DNA from: Pseudactinotalea sp. HY158
GTDB taxonomy: Bacteria; Actinomycetota; Actinomycetes; Actinomycetales; Beutenbergiaceae
Direction of reading: 5' to 3'
Length of the DNA: 64,000 nucleotides
NCBI RefSeq assembly: GCF_009660225.1
Contig: NZ_CP045920.1
Location: 1,364,001-1,428,000 of the forward strand
The translations under genes and the position numbers were made by a program. The stretch's first letter is position 1. Every line of letters begins with the position of its first letter. Under the pieces are notes generated by a model. The model did no database searches, was not told the origin of the DNA, and saw nothing but the letters and a program-made list of their open reading frames with translations. Positions 1 to 8,034 of the stretch are shown here, piece by piece.

Positions 1-327
1 ACCGCGGGAATCGACCTGCATGAGGAGCTTCTGCATCGTCGCGGTCATGTCGTTGTCGCTTCGCTGAGTGTCGTCCCGGCAGGCGCCCACGTCCGTGCTC
101 AGCCCGTCGACCGCGTACCGGACCGCCGTGACGCCGGCCAGCATCCCGCCCTGGGCGGCGGCCGCGACCGGGAGGAAGAACGGCGAGCAGAGCAATCCGA
201 ACGCCAGGTTCGACGTGATCACACAGGTTTGGGTGGCACCGCGGATCTCGTCGAAGGACGACGTTCTCGCGTCGAGGGTTCCGCAGTGCCCGGTCAGTGC
301 CGCGTAGTCGACCTCCACCCCGATCAT
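1..327 (-). CDS. EspC-like (ESX secretion-associated) protein, C-terminus off the window
   Basis: The reading frame starts at an ATG that overlaps the stop of the upstream YbaB-like gene (ATGA) and runs 109 codons to the window edge without a stop, so the end is missing. The N-terminus (MIGVEVDYAALTGHC) and the later stretch VDGLSTDVGACRDDTQRSDN resemble the small helical EspC/WXG100-like proteins linked to type VII secretion: a V-D-x-x-x-L opening, an Ala/Gly-rich centre and a closing D-x-x-x-S-D-x-D. A pairing of YbaB-like and EspC-like genes is common in actinobacteria. Assignment is by overall pattern only; no ESX ATPase or membrane component is in the window. Confidence 0.5.
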   Translation of the reverse strand, partial: MIGVEVDYAALTGHCGTLDARTSSFDEIRGATQTCVITSNLAFGLLCSPFFLPVAAAAQGGMLAGVTAVRYAVDGLSTDVGACRDDTQRSDNDMTATMQKLLMQVDSRG

Positions 328-683
328 CGTCCGGCTCCCGACAGGAGCGCGTCGTAAGCGCGGGCGACCGTGTCGTCGTGCAGCGCGGTGAGCGCGTCCC
401 CGCCGGCCGTGGTGGACGTACCGGTGGGCCGCAGCGCCTCGCGCGCCGACCGGATCGCCCCGAGCGTCAGGTCGCGCAATTGGGCCCCCGTCACCTCGGT
501 CAGGTCGTCGTCGAACCGGATGTCCGTGACGAAGCCGCGGCCGTCGACCGTGACCTCGACCTCCTCGTCGGGGCTCGCCCCGTGCGACTGCGTCGGAAGC
601 GACTCCTGCTGCAGTGCCACGGCGGCATTGAAGCGCTCTTGTACGAACGCGCGAATCTCATCGAAAGTCGAGGGTGACGGCAT
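324..683 (-). CDS. YbaB/EbfC-family small protein
   Basis: 119 residues. The long N-terminal helix, then the central strand pattern (EVEVTVDGRGFVTDIRFDDDL), then a C-terminal helix with LTLGAIRSAREALR match the YbaB/EbfC fold, whose bacterial members bind DNA as dimers. Many actinobacterial copies that sit beside EspC-like or WXG100 genes are divergent from the recR-linked YbaB, and this one is of that type. Its stop overlaps the start of the next gene (ATGA), so the two are probably co-translated. A TAGCTT hexamer lies 7 nt before the ATG and no Shine-Dalgarno is visible, so the mRNA may be leaderless. Confidence 0.7.
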   Translation of the reverse strand: MPSPSTFDEIRAFVQERFNAAVALQQESLPTQSHGASPDEEVEVTVDGRGFVTDIRFDDDLTEVTGAQLRDLTLGAIRSAREALRPTGTSTTAGGDALTALHDDTVARAYDALLSGAGR

Positions 684-690
684 GATCGAA

Positions 691-696
691 AAGCTA
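691..696 (-). promoter_or_regulatory. -10 hexamer of the YbaB-like gene
   Basis: TAGCTT on the minus strand, 7 nt before the ATG at 683, with no ribosome binding site between. This is consistent with a leaderless transcript. No convincing -35 was identified. Confidence 0.4.
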
Positions 697-729
697 TCGG
701 GGTCGGTCCGGCCGGTGCAATGGGGTGAA

Positions 730-1392
730 CTACCCGTCTCCCGGCAGCGGGGCGAGCGTGCCCGCCAGGTGGGTGAGCACGTCGTCCAGACGCGGGCCGG
801 GGAGCACGAGGTCGGCCGCCGCCACGAGCACGGGCTTGGCGGCGAAGGCGACCCCGAGCCCGGCGGCGCGCACCATGTCGAGGTCGTTGGCGCCGTCCCC
901 GATCGCGATCGTGTGGGCCAGGTCGATGCCCTCGGCCGCGGCGAACTCGCGCAGATGCCGCTCCTTGGCGGCCTGGTCGACGATCGGGCCGGTCACCTCC
1001 CCGGTGAGCACGCCGCCCGAGACCACGAGCGTGTTGGCGCGCACGTAGGCGATCGGCAGGTCCGCGACGAACTCGTCGATGATGTTGTGGAATCCGCCGG
1101 AGACGAGCGCGACCGGCCAGCCGGCGCCGGCGCACCGGCGCACGACCTCGAGGGCCCCCGGGGTGAACTCGAGCTCGGAGCGCACGGCCGCGATCGCGCC
1201 CTCCTCCAGGCCCGCCAGCGCCGCCACGCGGGCGCGGAGCGAGGCCGTGAAGTCGAGTTCGCCGGCCATGGCGCGCTCGGTGACGGCCGCGACCTCGGCC
1301 TCCCGGCCGGCGCGGCGGGCGAGCAGGTCGATCTGTTCGGAGGTGATGAACGTGGAGTCCACGTCCATGACGAGGAGATGGCGAGCAGTCAT
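730..1392 (-). CDS. serB: Phosphoserine phosphatase SerB
   Basis: 220-residue HAD-family phosphatase that makes L-serine from phosphoserine, the last step of serine biosynthesis. Motif I is DVDSTFI near residues 10-16, with the nucleophile Asp and the Asp two residues later. Motif II is ALVSGGF, the lysine motif is in AAKERHL, and the metal-binding motif is GDGANDLDM followed by GLGVAF. This is the short form without the N-terminal ACT domains of the long actinobacterial SerB2. TACGAT lies 7 nt before the ATG and suggests a leaderless mRNA. It is in line with glgC upstream on the same strand but has its own spacing. Confidence 0.9.
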   Translation of the reverse strand: MTARHLLVMDVDSTFITSEQIDLLARRAGREAEVAAVTERAMAGELDFTASLRARVAALAGLEEGAIAAVRSELEFTPGALEVVRRCAGAGWPVALVSGGFHNIIDEFVADLPIAYVRANTLVVSGGVLTGEVTGPIVDQAAKERHLREFAAAEGIDLAHTIAIGDGANDLDMVRAAGLGVAFAAKPVLVAAADLVLPGPRLDDVLTHLAGTLAPLPGDG

Positions 1393-1399
1393 GCCTGTG

Positions 1400-1405
1400 A
1401 TCGTA
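1400..1405 (-). promoter_or_regulatory. -10 hexamer of serB
   Basis: TACGAT on the minus strand, 7 nt before the serB ATG. There is no Shine-Dalgarno between, so it is a candidate leaderless promoter. Confidence 0.4.
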
Positions 1406-1428
1406 GAGGGCGGGCGCGCGCCGGCGAC

Positions 1429-2673
1429 TCAGCGCTTCGCGATCCGGGCACCCTTCGGCACGACGGTCACGCCCTCGGCGGTCGTGGTGAACCCGCGCTC
1501 GGCGTCCAGTTCCGCGTCGATGCCCACGCTCGCGCCCTCCTCGACCGTGACGTTCTTGTCGAGGATCGCGTTCTGGACCTGGGCGTGCCGGGCCACCTTG
1601 ACGCCGTCGAGGAGCACGGAGCCCCCCACGGTCGCCCACGAGTTGATGCGCACGCCGGGGGACAGGACCGACCCGGCGACCTCCCCGCCGGAGACGACGA
1701 CCCCGGGGGAGATGATCGAGTCGGTCGCCCGCCCCACCCGGTCGCCGGTCGCGTGCACGAACTTCGCCGGCGGGAGGCCGACGTAGCCGGTGTACAGCGG
1801 CCAGTCGTCGTTGTAGAGGTTGAACACGGGCTCGACCGCGATGAGGTCCATGTTCGCCTCGTAGTACGAGTCGAGGGTTCCCACGTCGCGCCAGTAGTCC
1901 TGGTCGCGGGGCTTGGACCCGGGCACCTCGTTGCGGATGAAGTCGTACAGGCCGGCCTCGCCGCGCTCGACGAAATAGGGCACGATGTCACCGCCCATGT
2001 CGTGGCGGGAGTCCGGGTTCGCGGCGTCCTTCGTGACGGAGTCGAAGAGGGCGTCGGCGTTGAACACGTAGTTGCCCATCGAGGCGAGCACCTCGCCGGG
2101 GGAGTCGGCCAGGCCCGTGGGCTCGGTCGGCTTCTCCAGGAACGCCGCGATCCGGGCGGGATCGTCGGCGTCGGCGTCGACCACGCCGAACTGGTCGGCG
2201 AGCGCGATCGGCTGGCGGATCCCGGCGACCGTCAGCTCCGCACCCGAGTCGATGTGATCGGCGACCATCTGCGAGAAGTCCATGCGGTACACGTGGTCGG
2301 CGCCGACGACCACCACGATGTCCGGGCGCTCGTCGTCGAGCAGGTTGAGGGACTGGTAGATCGCGTCCGCGCTGCCGAGGAACCAGTTCTTGCCCACCCG
2401 CTGCTGGGCCGGCACGGGGGCGACGTAGTTGCCCAGCAGGGAGGACATCCGCCAGGTCTTCGCGATGTGCCGGTCGAGCGAATGCGACTTGTACTGCGTG
2501 AGCACGACGACGCGGAGGTAGCCGGAATTGACGACATTCGACAGGGCGAAGTCGATGAGGCGGTAGATGCCGCCGAACGGTACGGCGGGCTTGGCTCGTT
2601 CCGTGGTGAGGGGCATGAGGCGTTTGCCCTCGCCGCCGGCGAGCACGATTGCGAGAACTCGGGGTGCGACCAT
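1429..2673 (-). CDS. glgC: Glucose-1-phosphate adenylyltransferase GlgC
   Basis: 414 residues, the normal length for bacterial GlgC. It makes ADP-glucose for glycogen or maltosyl-phosphate synthesis. The nucleotide-binding motif [11 protein letters not shown] is at residues 13-23, followed by KPAVPFGG, and the catalytic/substrate region includes [13 protein letters not shown]. The C-terminal third is a left-handed beta-helix of imperfect hexapeptides (for example [15 protein letters not shown]). It is divergent from the glgA-type gene across about 140 bp, an arrangement known from other actinobacteria. TAGGGT lies exactly 6 nt before the ATG. Confidence 0.96.
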   Translation of the reverse strand: MVAPRVLAIVLAGGEGKRLMPLTTERAKPAVPFGGIYRLIDFALSNVVNSGYLRVVVLTQYKSHSLDRHIAKTWRMSSLLGNYVAPVPAQQRVGKNWFLGSADAIYQSLNLLDDERPDIVVVVGADHVYRMDFSQMVADHIDSGAELTVAGIRQPIALADQFGVVDADADDPARIAAFLEKPTEPTGLADSPGEVLASMGNYVFNADALFDSVTKDAANPDSRHDMGGDIVPYFVERGEAGLYDFIRNEVPGSKPRDQDYWRDVGTLDSYYEANMDLIAVEPVFNLYNDDWPLYTGYVGLPPAKFVHATGDRVGRATDSIISPGVVVSGGEVAGSVLSPGVRINSWATVGGSVLLDGVKVARHAQVQNAILDKNVTVEEGASVGIDAELDAERGFTTTAEGVTVVPKGARIAKR

Positions 2674-2679
2674 GCCTCG

Positions 2680-2685
2680 ACCCTA
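2680..2685 (-). promoter_or_regulatory. -10 hexamer of glgC
   Basis: TAGGGT on the minus strand, 6 nt before the glgC ATG. It would place the transcript start at or next to the start codon. Confidence 0.45.
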
Positions 2686-2815
2686 AGGCTTTTCCCGCCC
2701 GGATGCGGGCGATTCCCGCGCCGACGGCCGATTCCCGATCGCGTGCCCAGCATTCGGACGCGGCGGGCGGTGGGACGGGACGAATCGAGCCCCTCGCCGT
2801 GGCAGTCATGGCACC

Positions 2816-4045
2816 ATGAGGGGCATGCGCGTCGAACTGCTCACCCGGGAGTATCCGCCCCATATCTATGGCGGCGCCGGCGTCCACGTGTCCGAACTGG
2901 CGCGGGAGTTGCGCGCCCTGATCGACGTGGGGGTGCGGTGCTTCGACGGCCCCCGCGACGTCGCCGACATCGACGGGGCCCGCGACGTGTACGGCTACGA
3001 CGTGCCGGACGGGCTCACCGGTGCCAATCCGGCGCTGGCGACCCTCGGCGTGGACGTGCAGATGGCCGCCGACGTCGACGCCGACCTCGTGCACTCCCAC
3101 ACGTGGTACGCGAACCTCGCGGGCCACCTCGGCGGCCTCATCAACGACATCCCGCACCTGCTCAGCGCCCACAGCCTCGAACCGCTGCGGCCGTGGAAGG
3201 CCGAGCAGCTCGCCGGGGGTTACGCCGTCTCCTCGTGGGCCGAGCGCACCGCCTACGAGGGCGCGGCCCGCGTCATCGCCGTGAGCGACGGCATGCGCGA
3301 GGACATCCTGCGCGCCTACCCCCAGATCGACCCGGCGAAGGTGGTCGTCATCCACAACGGGGTCGACCTCGACCTGTGGCGGCGCCCCACAGACGGGGAG
3401 ATCGACGCCATCGCGGCCCGGCACGGCGTGGACCGATCCCGCCCGACCGTCAGCTTCGTCGGCCGGATCACCCACCAGAAGGGCGTGCCCTACCTGCTGC
3501 GGGCGATCGCCCAACTGCCGGCGGAGGCGCAGGTCATCCTGTGCGCCGGCGCCCCCGACACCCCCGAGCTGGCCGCCGAGATCAGGGCCGCCGTGGAGGA
3601 GCTGCAGCGCGAGCGCACCGGGGTCGTCTGGATCTCCGAGATGCTGCCGCGGGCCGAACTGCTCGGCCTGCTCGGCGCCTCGACCGTGTTCGCCTGCCCC
3701 TCGATCTACGAGCCGCTCGGCATCGTCAACCTCGAGGCGATGGCCGTGGGCGTGCCGGTGGTCGCCTCGGCCACCGGCGGCATCCCCGAGGTCGTGGCCG
3801 ACGGACAGACCGGCACGCTCGTCTCCCTCGGCGACGTCGACCCGGTCACCGGCGCGCCGCTCGACGCGGAGGCGTTCGTGTCCGACTTCGCCCGCGAATT
3901 GACGACGCTGCTCACCGACCGCGACCGGGCGGCGGCCCTGGGGCGCGCGAGCCGCGACCGGGTCGAGGAACACTTCACCTGGACCCGGATCGCCCGGGAG
4001 ACCGTGGCCGTCTACGAGGACGTGCTCGGCTCCTGGCGCCCCTGA
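2816..4045 (+). CDS. glgA: Glycogen synthase-type glucosyltransferase (GlgA/GlgM, GT4)
   Basis: 409 residues with the two Rossmann domains of a GT4 glucosyltransferase. The N-terminus has the actinobacterial signature LLTREYPPHIYGGAGVHV. The donor-site region contains SFVGRITHQKG and the E-x7-E motif PSIYEPLGIVNLEAM around residues 297-311. The actinobacterial enzyme uses ADP-glucose from GlgC and makes maltose-1-phosphate and/or glycogen; it is shorter than E. coli GlgA. The start may instead be the ATG at 2825, since homologues usually begin MRVxLLTREYPP; neither start has a well-spaced ribosome binding site. Confidence 0.93.
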   Translation: MRGMRVELLTREYPPHIYGGAGVHVSELARELRALIDVGVRCFDGPRDVADIDGARDVYGYDVPDGLTGANPALATLGVDVQMAADVDADLVHSHTWYANLAGHLGGLINDIPHLLSAHSLEPLRPWKAEQLAGGYAVSSWAERTAYEGAARVIAVSDGMREDILRAYPQIDPAKVVVIHNGVDLDLWRRPTDGEIDAIAARHGVDRSRPTVSFVGRITHQKGVPYLLRAIAQLPAEAQVILCAGAPDTPELAAEIRAAVEELQRERTGVVWISEMLPRAELLGLLGASTVFACPSIYEPLGIVNLEAMAVGVPVVASATGGIPEVVADGQTGTLVSLGDVDPVTGAPLDAEAFVSDFARELTTLLTDRDRAAALGRASRDRVEEHFTWTRIARETVAVYEDVLGSWRP

Positions 4046-4067
4046 GCAGCCTATGAGGTTTGGTGTC

Positions 4068-4334
4068 AAGGGCCCCGTTTGTGGGGTTGGGCGTGGTGGT
4101 CTGGCGCGGCGACCCTGTCATGGGTTGCCGTGCGTGGGTTTGCTTGTGTTGCAGGTGAATTCGTTGACGTCGGCGGGGTCCGTTGACCGCCTTTCTGCTC
4201 CACCTAGCATTCAACCGGGGTGTTGCCCCAACAGCCTTCATCCGAGCTGGTGAAAGGCGGGCGGGACTGCTTATGCTCAGTTGCGGGTTCTACCCGAGGT
4301 CACGCGAGCTCGTCCCGTCCACGTCGACGTCATC
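4068..4334 (-). ncRNA. Candidate guide (seek/bridge) RNA region of the insertion sequence
   Basis: This is the non-coding part of the element, downstream of the transposase stop. IS110-family elements are known to encode a structured RNA in the non-coding end that specifies target and donor DNA; in the IS1111 group it lies on the 3' side of the transposase gene, as here. The stretch has several short self-complementary segments, such as CCCCGTTTGTGGGG and ACCCTGTCATGGGT. Its RNA boundaries and loops cannot be fixed by eye. Confidence 0.35.
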
Positions 4335-5678
4335 TCATGCGGCAGGGGCGTCCACCTCGCTTCGGGACCGGTGCTGGCCGGAGGCGATCTCGGCGTCCCA
4401 GGGGGTGCGGGTGGTGACCACCACGAAGAGTTGACGCAGGAGACTGCCGGCGACCGCGACACGGGCCTGGGCGTCGGTGAGCCGGTTGTGTTCACGGCTG
4501 GTCAGGTGGGCGTGGCGCGCGGCGAGGACCTCGTTGTGGGGCAGTGCGCCCCACACGGCGCGCCACGACGCGACGCGCAGCAGCGGGCGTCCGCGGCCGC
4601 TGATCGTGGTCTTGCCGGCGTAGGTACCCGAGGCGTTCTCTCGCGGGCACAGGCCGGCGTGCTTGACCAGCGCGCGGGCGGAGTCGAACCGGGTCAGGTC
4701 ACCGGTCTCGGCGAGGATCGCGGCCGCGCCGACGGCGGACAGGCCGTCGATGGTGGTGACCAGGTCAGTCAGCTCCAGCTCGTCGAGGACCTGCACCATC
4801 AGCGTCTCGACCTGATCGCGACTGTTCTGGGCGTGCAGGAGATCGGCCAGGGCGAAGCGGGCCCGTTCCAGCCCACCGAGCCGCTGTGCGGGCACCCCGC
4901 GAGGGTCGGCGGCGGCCTCGTACAGCGCGTCCAGGATCCGGTGGCAGACTCGCTGACCACCCCAGCGGGGCAGCTCCTTGGCGACGGCGCGGGCAAGCCG
5001 GGCGCGCCCGAGCCGGTGGATGCGGTCGGGGTCGCAGCGGGCCACGCTCATCGCGGCACGCCAGGTCATCGAGTCCAGTGGCTTGCCGGCCGCGTCCAAC
5101 GCGGCCGGCCACGCGCACTCCAGCAAGTCACGTAGCTGCTGGCGGGCGGCGCCGAGCCGGGTGACCTTCTCCACCCGCCGAGCACCCAGGTGCCGCAGTC
5201 GCGCCCACGTCGCATCGGCCTGCTCGGGGAAGTAGACGTGCAGCTGGGTCGCCAACCGCGCAATCAGCTGCGCGTCCTTGTCATCGGACTTGTCCCGGGT
5301 GAAGTCCTCGGCCTCACGCGCGCGGGCGACCAGCAGCGGTTGCACACACACCAATTCGATCCCGGCAGCCGCCGCGAGCCGGTCCACGACCTTCCACCGG
5401 TGCCCGGTCGGTTCACAGGCCAACGTCACTCCGGCGAACCCCGCCGCCAGCGCCTGCTGCTGGCCCCACGCGATCGCCTCGGCCAGGTGCCACGGGCGAC
5501 ACTTCACGGTCCTGCGGGCCAGGATCTGACTGTCGTGATCGGTCAGCGCGAAGACCTGCTTGTCATCGGCCAGATCCAGCGCGAGCACCGCGTGCTCACG
5601 AGGAAGAACCTGCCGCAGTCGCCCCAGCCGAGCGTTCCTGCGATTGTCACCTCGGGAAAGACCTCTACCGTTGGACAT
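4335..5678 (-). CDS. IS110-family DEDD transposase
   Basis: 447 residues from the chosen start. The N-terminal RuvC-like domain shows LALDLADDKQVFAL (first Asp), CEPTGHRWK (Glu) and DKSDDKDAQLIARL (final Asp pair), the DEDD set of this family. The C-terminal Transposase_20 domain shows TIDGLSAVGAAAILAE and a GKTTISGRGRPLLR segment holding the conserved serine. The start at 5678 is supported by AGGAGG seven bases upstream; the frame is open to 5747, but the extra residues look non-coding. The gene appears intact, so the element may still be active. Confidence 0.92.
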   Translation of the reverse strand: MSNGRGLSRGDNRRNARLGRLRQVLPREHAVLALDLADDKQVFALTDHDSQILARRTVKCRPWHLAEAIAWGQQQALAAGFAGVTLACEPTGHRWKVVDRLAAAAGIELVCVQPLLVARAREAEDFTRDKSDDKDAQLIARLATQLHVYFPEQADATWARLRHLGARRVEKVTRLGAARQQLRDLLECAWPAALDAAGKPLDSMTWRAAMSVARCDPDRIHRLGRARLARAVAKELPRWGGQRVCHRILDALYEAAADPRGVPAQRLGGLERARFALADLLHAQNSRDQVETLMVQVLDELELTDLVTTIDGLSAVGAAAILAETGDLTRFDSARALVKHAGLCPRENASGTYAGKTTISGRGRPLLRVASWRAVWGALPHNEVLAARHAHLTSREHNRLTDAQARVAVAGSLLRQLFVVVTTRTPWDAEIASGQHRSRSEVDAPAA

Positions 5679-5790
5679 CGAACATCCTCCTGTCTGTGGT
5701 TGGGACACCAAGCCCCCATGACCACAGCAGGGGGATGTTCCCGTCAACCACTCAAGGCCTTACTAGGTCCGGCCGGCGCGTGCGCGGGAC

Positions 5791-6540
5791 TCAGGACTCG
5801 CGCGGGCCGAACGTGCTCGCGGCGACCATCGCGGTGCGGGCGGCGGTCACGACGTGCCGCAGCGCCGCGCCCCGCTGATCGGCCTGCCACACGTTCACGG
5901 CGGCGCCGTCGTCGGCCAGGGCCAGGTCGGCGATCGCCTCGAGCCGGGCGGCCCGGCCGAGCAGCTCCCGGCGGCGCCGATCCAGCTGCCCGGGCAGGAC
6001 CGCCTCGATCGAGGCCGGCACCTCGTTCGTGGCGAGCGCCGCGATGTCCTCGGCGGCCTCGGGGCGCCAGCGGGCCACGTCGACCGACTCGAGCGCGTCG
6101 ACGGCGACGACGAGCGCCTCGGCGACCATGCGTCGTCCATCCGCGGGGGTGGCGAGCGGGGGATTGCTCGGCTGCTCGAACACCTCCCAGGTGACGATCG
6201 CCCCGGGCTCGAGCGCCGACCCGAACGCGAGCACCTCGGGCACGGCCACGAGCGCGGCCGGGCACACGAGGCACTCCCCGGCGTCCACGGCCGCGATCCC
6301 AGCCGGGCCGCCGATCCCCGCCGGGTCGTGCGGCACGGGCAGCGGGGCGAGCACGGGCGAGCGCACGTGCGCGGCCGCGAACCGGGAGAGCAGGGCCGCG
6401 AGCGGTTCGGAGCCGGTCGTGCGGTGCGGCTCGTCGTCGCCGCTGATCGCCTCGACGGCGGGGGCGAGCCAGTCTCCGCGGGGGTCGCTGTGGGCGATCC
6501 ACGTGGCGGCCACGACACTGCGGGGCAGGGACAGATGCAC
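5791..6540 (-). CDS. Conserved actinobacterial hypothetical protein
   Basis: 249 residues, soluble, with no membrane segment or signal peptide. No domain is recognised with certainty. The start is a GTG with TACCGT exactly 6 nt upstream. The protein is Ala/Leu-rich with a probable all-helical C-terminal half (from about residue 150). It is divergent from the ABC ATPase gene, with about 60 bp between the start codons. Function unknown; coding status rests on the clean codon pattern, the promoter-like hexamer and the stop position just beyond the insertion sequence. Confidence 0.65.
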   Translation of the reverse strand: MHLSLPRSVVAATWIAHSDPRGDWLAPAVEAISGDDEPHRTTGSEPLAALLSRFAAAHVRSPVLAPLPVPHDPAGIGGPAGIAAVDAGECLVCPAALVAVPEVLAFGSALEPGAIVTWEVFEQPSNPPLATPADGRRMVAEALVVAVDALESVDVARWRPEAAEDIAALATNEVPASIEAVLPGQLDRRRRELLGRAARLEAIADLALADDGAAVNVWQADQRGAALRHVVTAARTAMVAASTFGPRES

Positions 6541-6546
6541 GGATCA

Positions 6547-6552
6547 ACGGTA
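6547..6552 (-). promoter_or_regulatory. -10 hexamer of the 5791-6540 gene
   Basis: TACCGT on the minus strand, 6 nt before a GTG start, without a ribosome binding site. It is the same geometry as at several other genes here. Confidence 0.4.
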
Positions 6553-6590
6553 CCGGAGCATGGCGCGGCGAGAACGGCCGGGTCGTCCAT

Positions 6591-6596
6591 TAGGGT
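6591..6596 (+). promoter_or_regulatory. -10 hexamer of the ABC ATPase gene
   Basis: TAGGGT, 7 nt before the ATG at 6604, with no ribosome binding site in between. Confidence 0.4.
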
Positions 6597-6603
6597 TTGG
6601 CCC

Positions 6604-7392
6604 ATGGGCGATGTACTGCAGTTCGACGATGTGACCGTGCGCCGCGGCGCGAAGAACATCCTGGACCACGTGGACTGGTCCGTCTCGGCGGGGGAGCGAT
6701 GGGTGGTGCTCGGCCCGAACGGGGCGGGGAAGACCACGCTGATGGAGCTGGCCTCCACGCACCTGCACCCCACGAGCGGTGCCGTCGAGATCCTCGAGGA
6801 ACGGCTCGGCCGGGTCGACGTGTTCGAGCTGCGGCCCCGGATCGGGCTCGCGAGCGCCGCGCTCGCCGGCCGCTTCCCCGGCGGCGAGCGGGTGATCGAC
6901 ATCGTGCTCACCGCCTCCTACGGCGTGACCGGCCGGTGGCGCGAGAGCTACGAGGAGCTGGACCTCGCGCGCGCCCGGGACCTGCTCGCGGCCTTCGGCG
7001 TCGGCGCGCTCGCGGACCGCTACTACGGCACCCTCTCGGAGGGGGAACGCAAGCGCGTCCAGCTCGCCCGCGCCCTCATGACCGACCCCGAACTCCTCAT
7101 CCTCGACGAGCCCGGCGCCGGACTCGACCTCGGTGGCCGGGAGGACCTCGTGGCCGCGCTGACCGAGCTCGCCGGCGACCCGAACTCCCCCGTGCTCGTG
7201 CTCATCACCCACCACGTGGAGGAGATCCCGCCGGGATTCACCCACGCGCTCCTACTGCGGGAGGGCGGCGCGGTCGCGTCCGGGCCACTCGCCGAGGTGC
7301 TCACGCCCCAGAACCTCTCGACCACCTTCGGCCTCGAGCTCATGGTCACCCGCTCGCAGGGCCGCTACGCCGCGCGGGCCCTGCACTCGTGA
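6604..7392 (+). CDS. ABC transporter ATP-binding protein
   Basis: 262-residue nucleotide-binding domain. Walker A is GPNGAGKTT at residues 37-45, the signature is LSEGERKRV near 144, Walker B is LLILDEPGAG near 163, and the switch histidine is in LITHHVEE. No permease gene is adjacent, so the partner is unknown. Proteins of this stand-alone, ModF/YheS-like type are frequent in actinobacteria and are often annotated as iron or molybdenum ABC ATPases, but nothing in the sequence fixes the substrate. The start is set by the promoter-like TAGGGT 7 nt upstream. Confidence 0.85.
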   Translation: MGDVLQFDDVTVRRGAKNILDHVDWSVSAGERWVVLGPNGAGKTTLMELASTHLHPTSGAVEILEERLGRVDVFELRPRIGLASAALAGRFPGGERVIDIVLTASYGVTGRWRESYEELDLARARDLLAAFGVGALADRYYGTLSEGERKRVQLARALMTDPELLILDEPGAGLDLGGREDLVAALTELAGDPNSPVLVLITHHVEEIPPGFTHALLLREGGAVASGPLAEVLTPQNLSTTFGLELMVTRSQGRYAARALHS

Positions 7393-7512
7393 GCGGGTCG
7401 AGCGCGGCCGGGGATTGCGTGAGATCCTTGCGCTGTGGGCGTCATGTGTGGCGCGCCCGCTGTGTGTGCCGTGCCCGCTGTGGGCGCCGGATGTTGTCGG
7501 AAGGACACTGAG

Positions 7513-7980
7513 ATGGGCTGGCTCTGGTGGGTGGGTCTCGCGCTCGTGCTTGGCGTCATCGAGATGCTCACCGTGGACCTGCTGTTCCTCATGCTCGCCG
7601 GGGGAGCGCTCGCCGGCGCGCTCTCCGGGGCGCTCGGCGCCCCGATCTACGCCCAGGTGATCATCGCGCTCGTGGTCGCGGGGCTGCTGCTGTTCATCGT
7701 GCGTCCCATCGCCCAGCGCAGGCTCGCCTCCCACACCCCCGACTCGGCCACCGGCACGATGGCCCACGTGGGACGGATCGCCACGGTCGTGGCCGACGTG
7801 AGCGACCACTCGGGGCGCGTCAAGCTGGAGGGCGAGGTGTGGACCGCGCGCACCGAACAGCCCGGGGTGCTCCCGGTCGGCACGACCGTCGAGGTGGTGC
7901 GCATCGACGGCGCCACCGCCGTCGTGATCGCGCGGCAGAGCGCCGACCCGCAGAACCCGTACGGGGCCTACGGCGCCTGA
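7513..7980 (+). CDS. NfeD-family membrane protein
   Basis: 155 residues. The first ~65 residues hold two to three hydrophobic segments, starting WLWWVGLALVLG, followed by a soluble C-terminal beta domain (about 75-145) of the OB-fold type. This is the short NfeD form without the N-terminal protease. Such proteins are typically encoded beside an SPFH/flotillin-like protein, as here (55 bp spacing), and the pair is thought to act in membrane microdomains. The frame is open upstream to 7435, but the start at 7513 has GGAAGG in front and begins right at the membrane segment. Confidence 0.85.
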   Translation: MGWLWWVGLALVLGVIEMLTVDLLFLMLAGGALAGALSGALGAPIYAQVIIALVVAGLLLFIVRPIAQRRLASHTPDSATGTMAHVGRIATVVADVSDHSGRVKLEGEVWTARTEQPGVLPVGTTVEVVRIDGATAVVIARQSADPQNPYGAYGA

Positions 7981-8034
7981 CCGGGCGCCGTCCACAGGCT
8001 CATCACCCGCGCGAACAACCCGGAGGGGACCCCC

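Larger units (their letters stand above)
4053..5719 (-). mobile_element. IS110-family (IS1111-like) insertion sequence
   Basis: About 1.67 kb containing one DEDD transposase. Near the ends is an imperfect inverted repeat: GGTTTGGTGTC at 4057-4067 and, in the opposite orientation, GGCTTGGTGTC at 5704-5714 (10 of 11 identical). An ATG triplet lies just outside each arm. IS1111-type elements are known to have such subterminal inverted repeats and a long non-coding stretch after the transposase gene, as here (267 bp between the left arm and the gene). No clear target-site duplication was found, so the exact ends are uncertain by tens of bases. It sits between glgA and a conserved hypothetical gene without breaking either. 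Confidence 0.75.

Noticed and set aside
370-4056. A 1228-codon open frame on the plus strand, antisense to YbaB, serB and glgC.
   Set aside because: High G+C leaves antisense frames open. The translation is Arg/Gly/Asp/His-rich with no motif, while serB and glgC on the other strand have full family signatures.
4183-4434. Small plus-strand frames in the non-coding part of the insertion sequence.
   Set aside because: No start signal or similarity; they overlap the transposase gene antisense and the candidate RNA region.
5715-5790. The GGGATGTTCCC motif next to the insertion sequence as a copy of the 72-bp repeat near 33.8 kb.
   Set aside because: Only about 10 bases match (ATGTTCCC core); the rest of the unit is absent.
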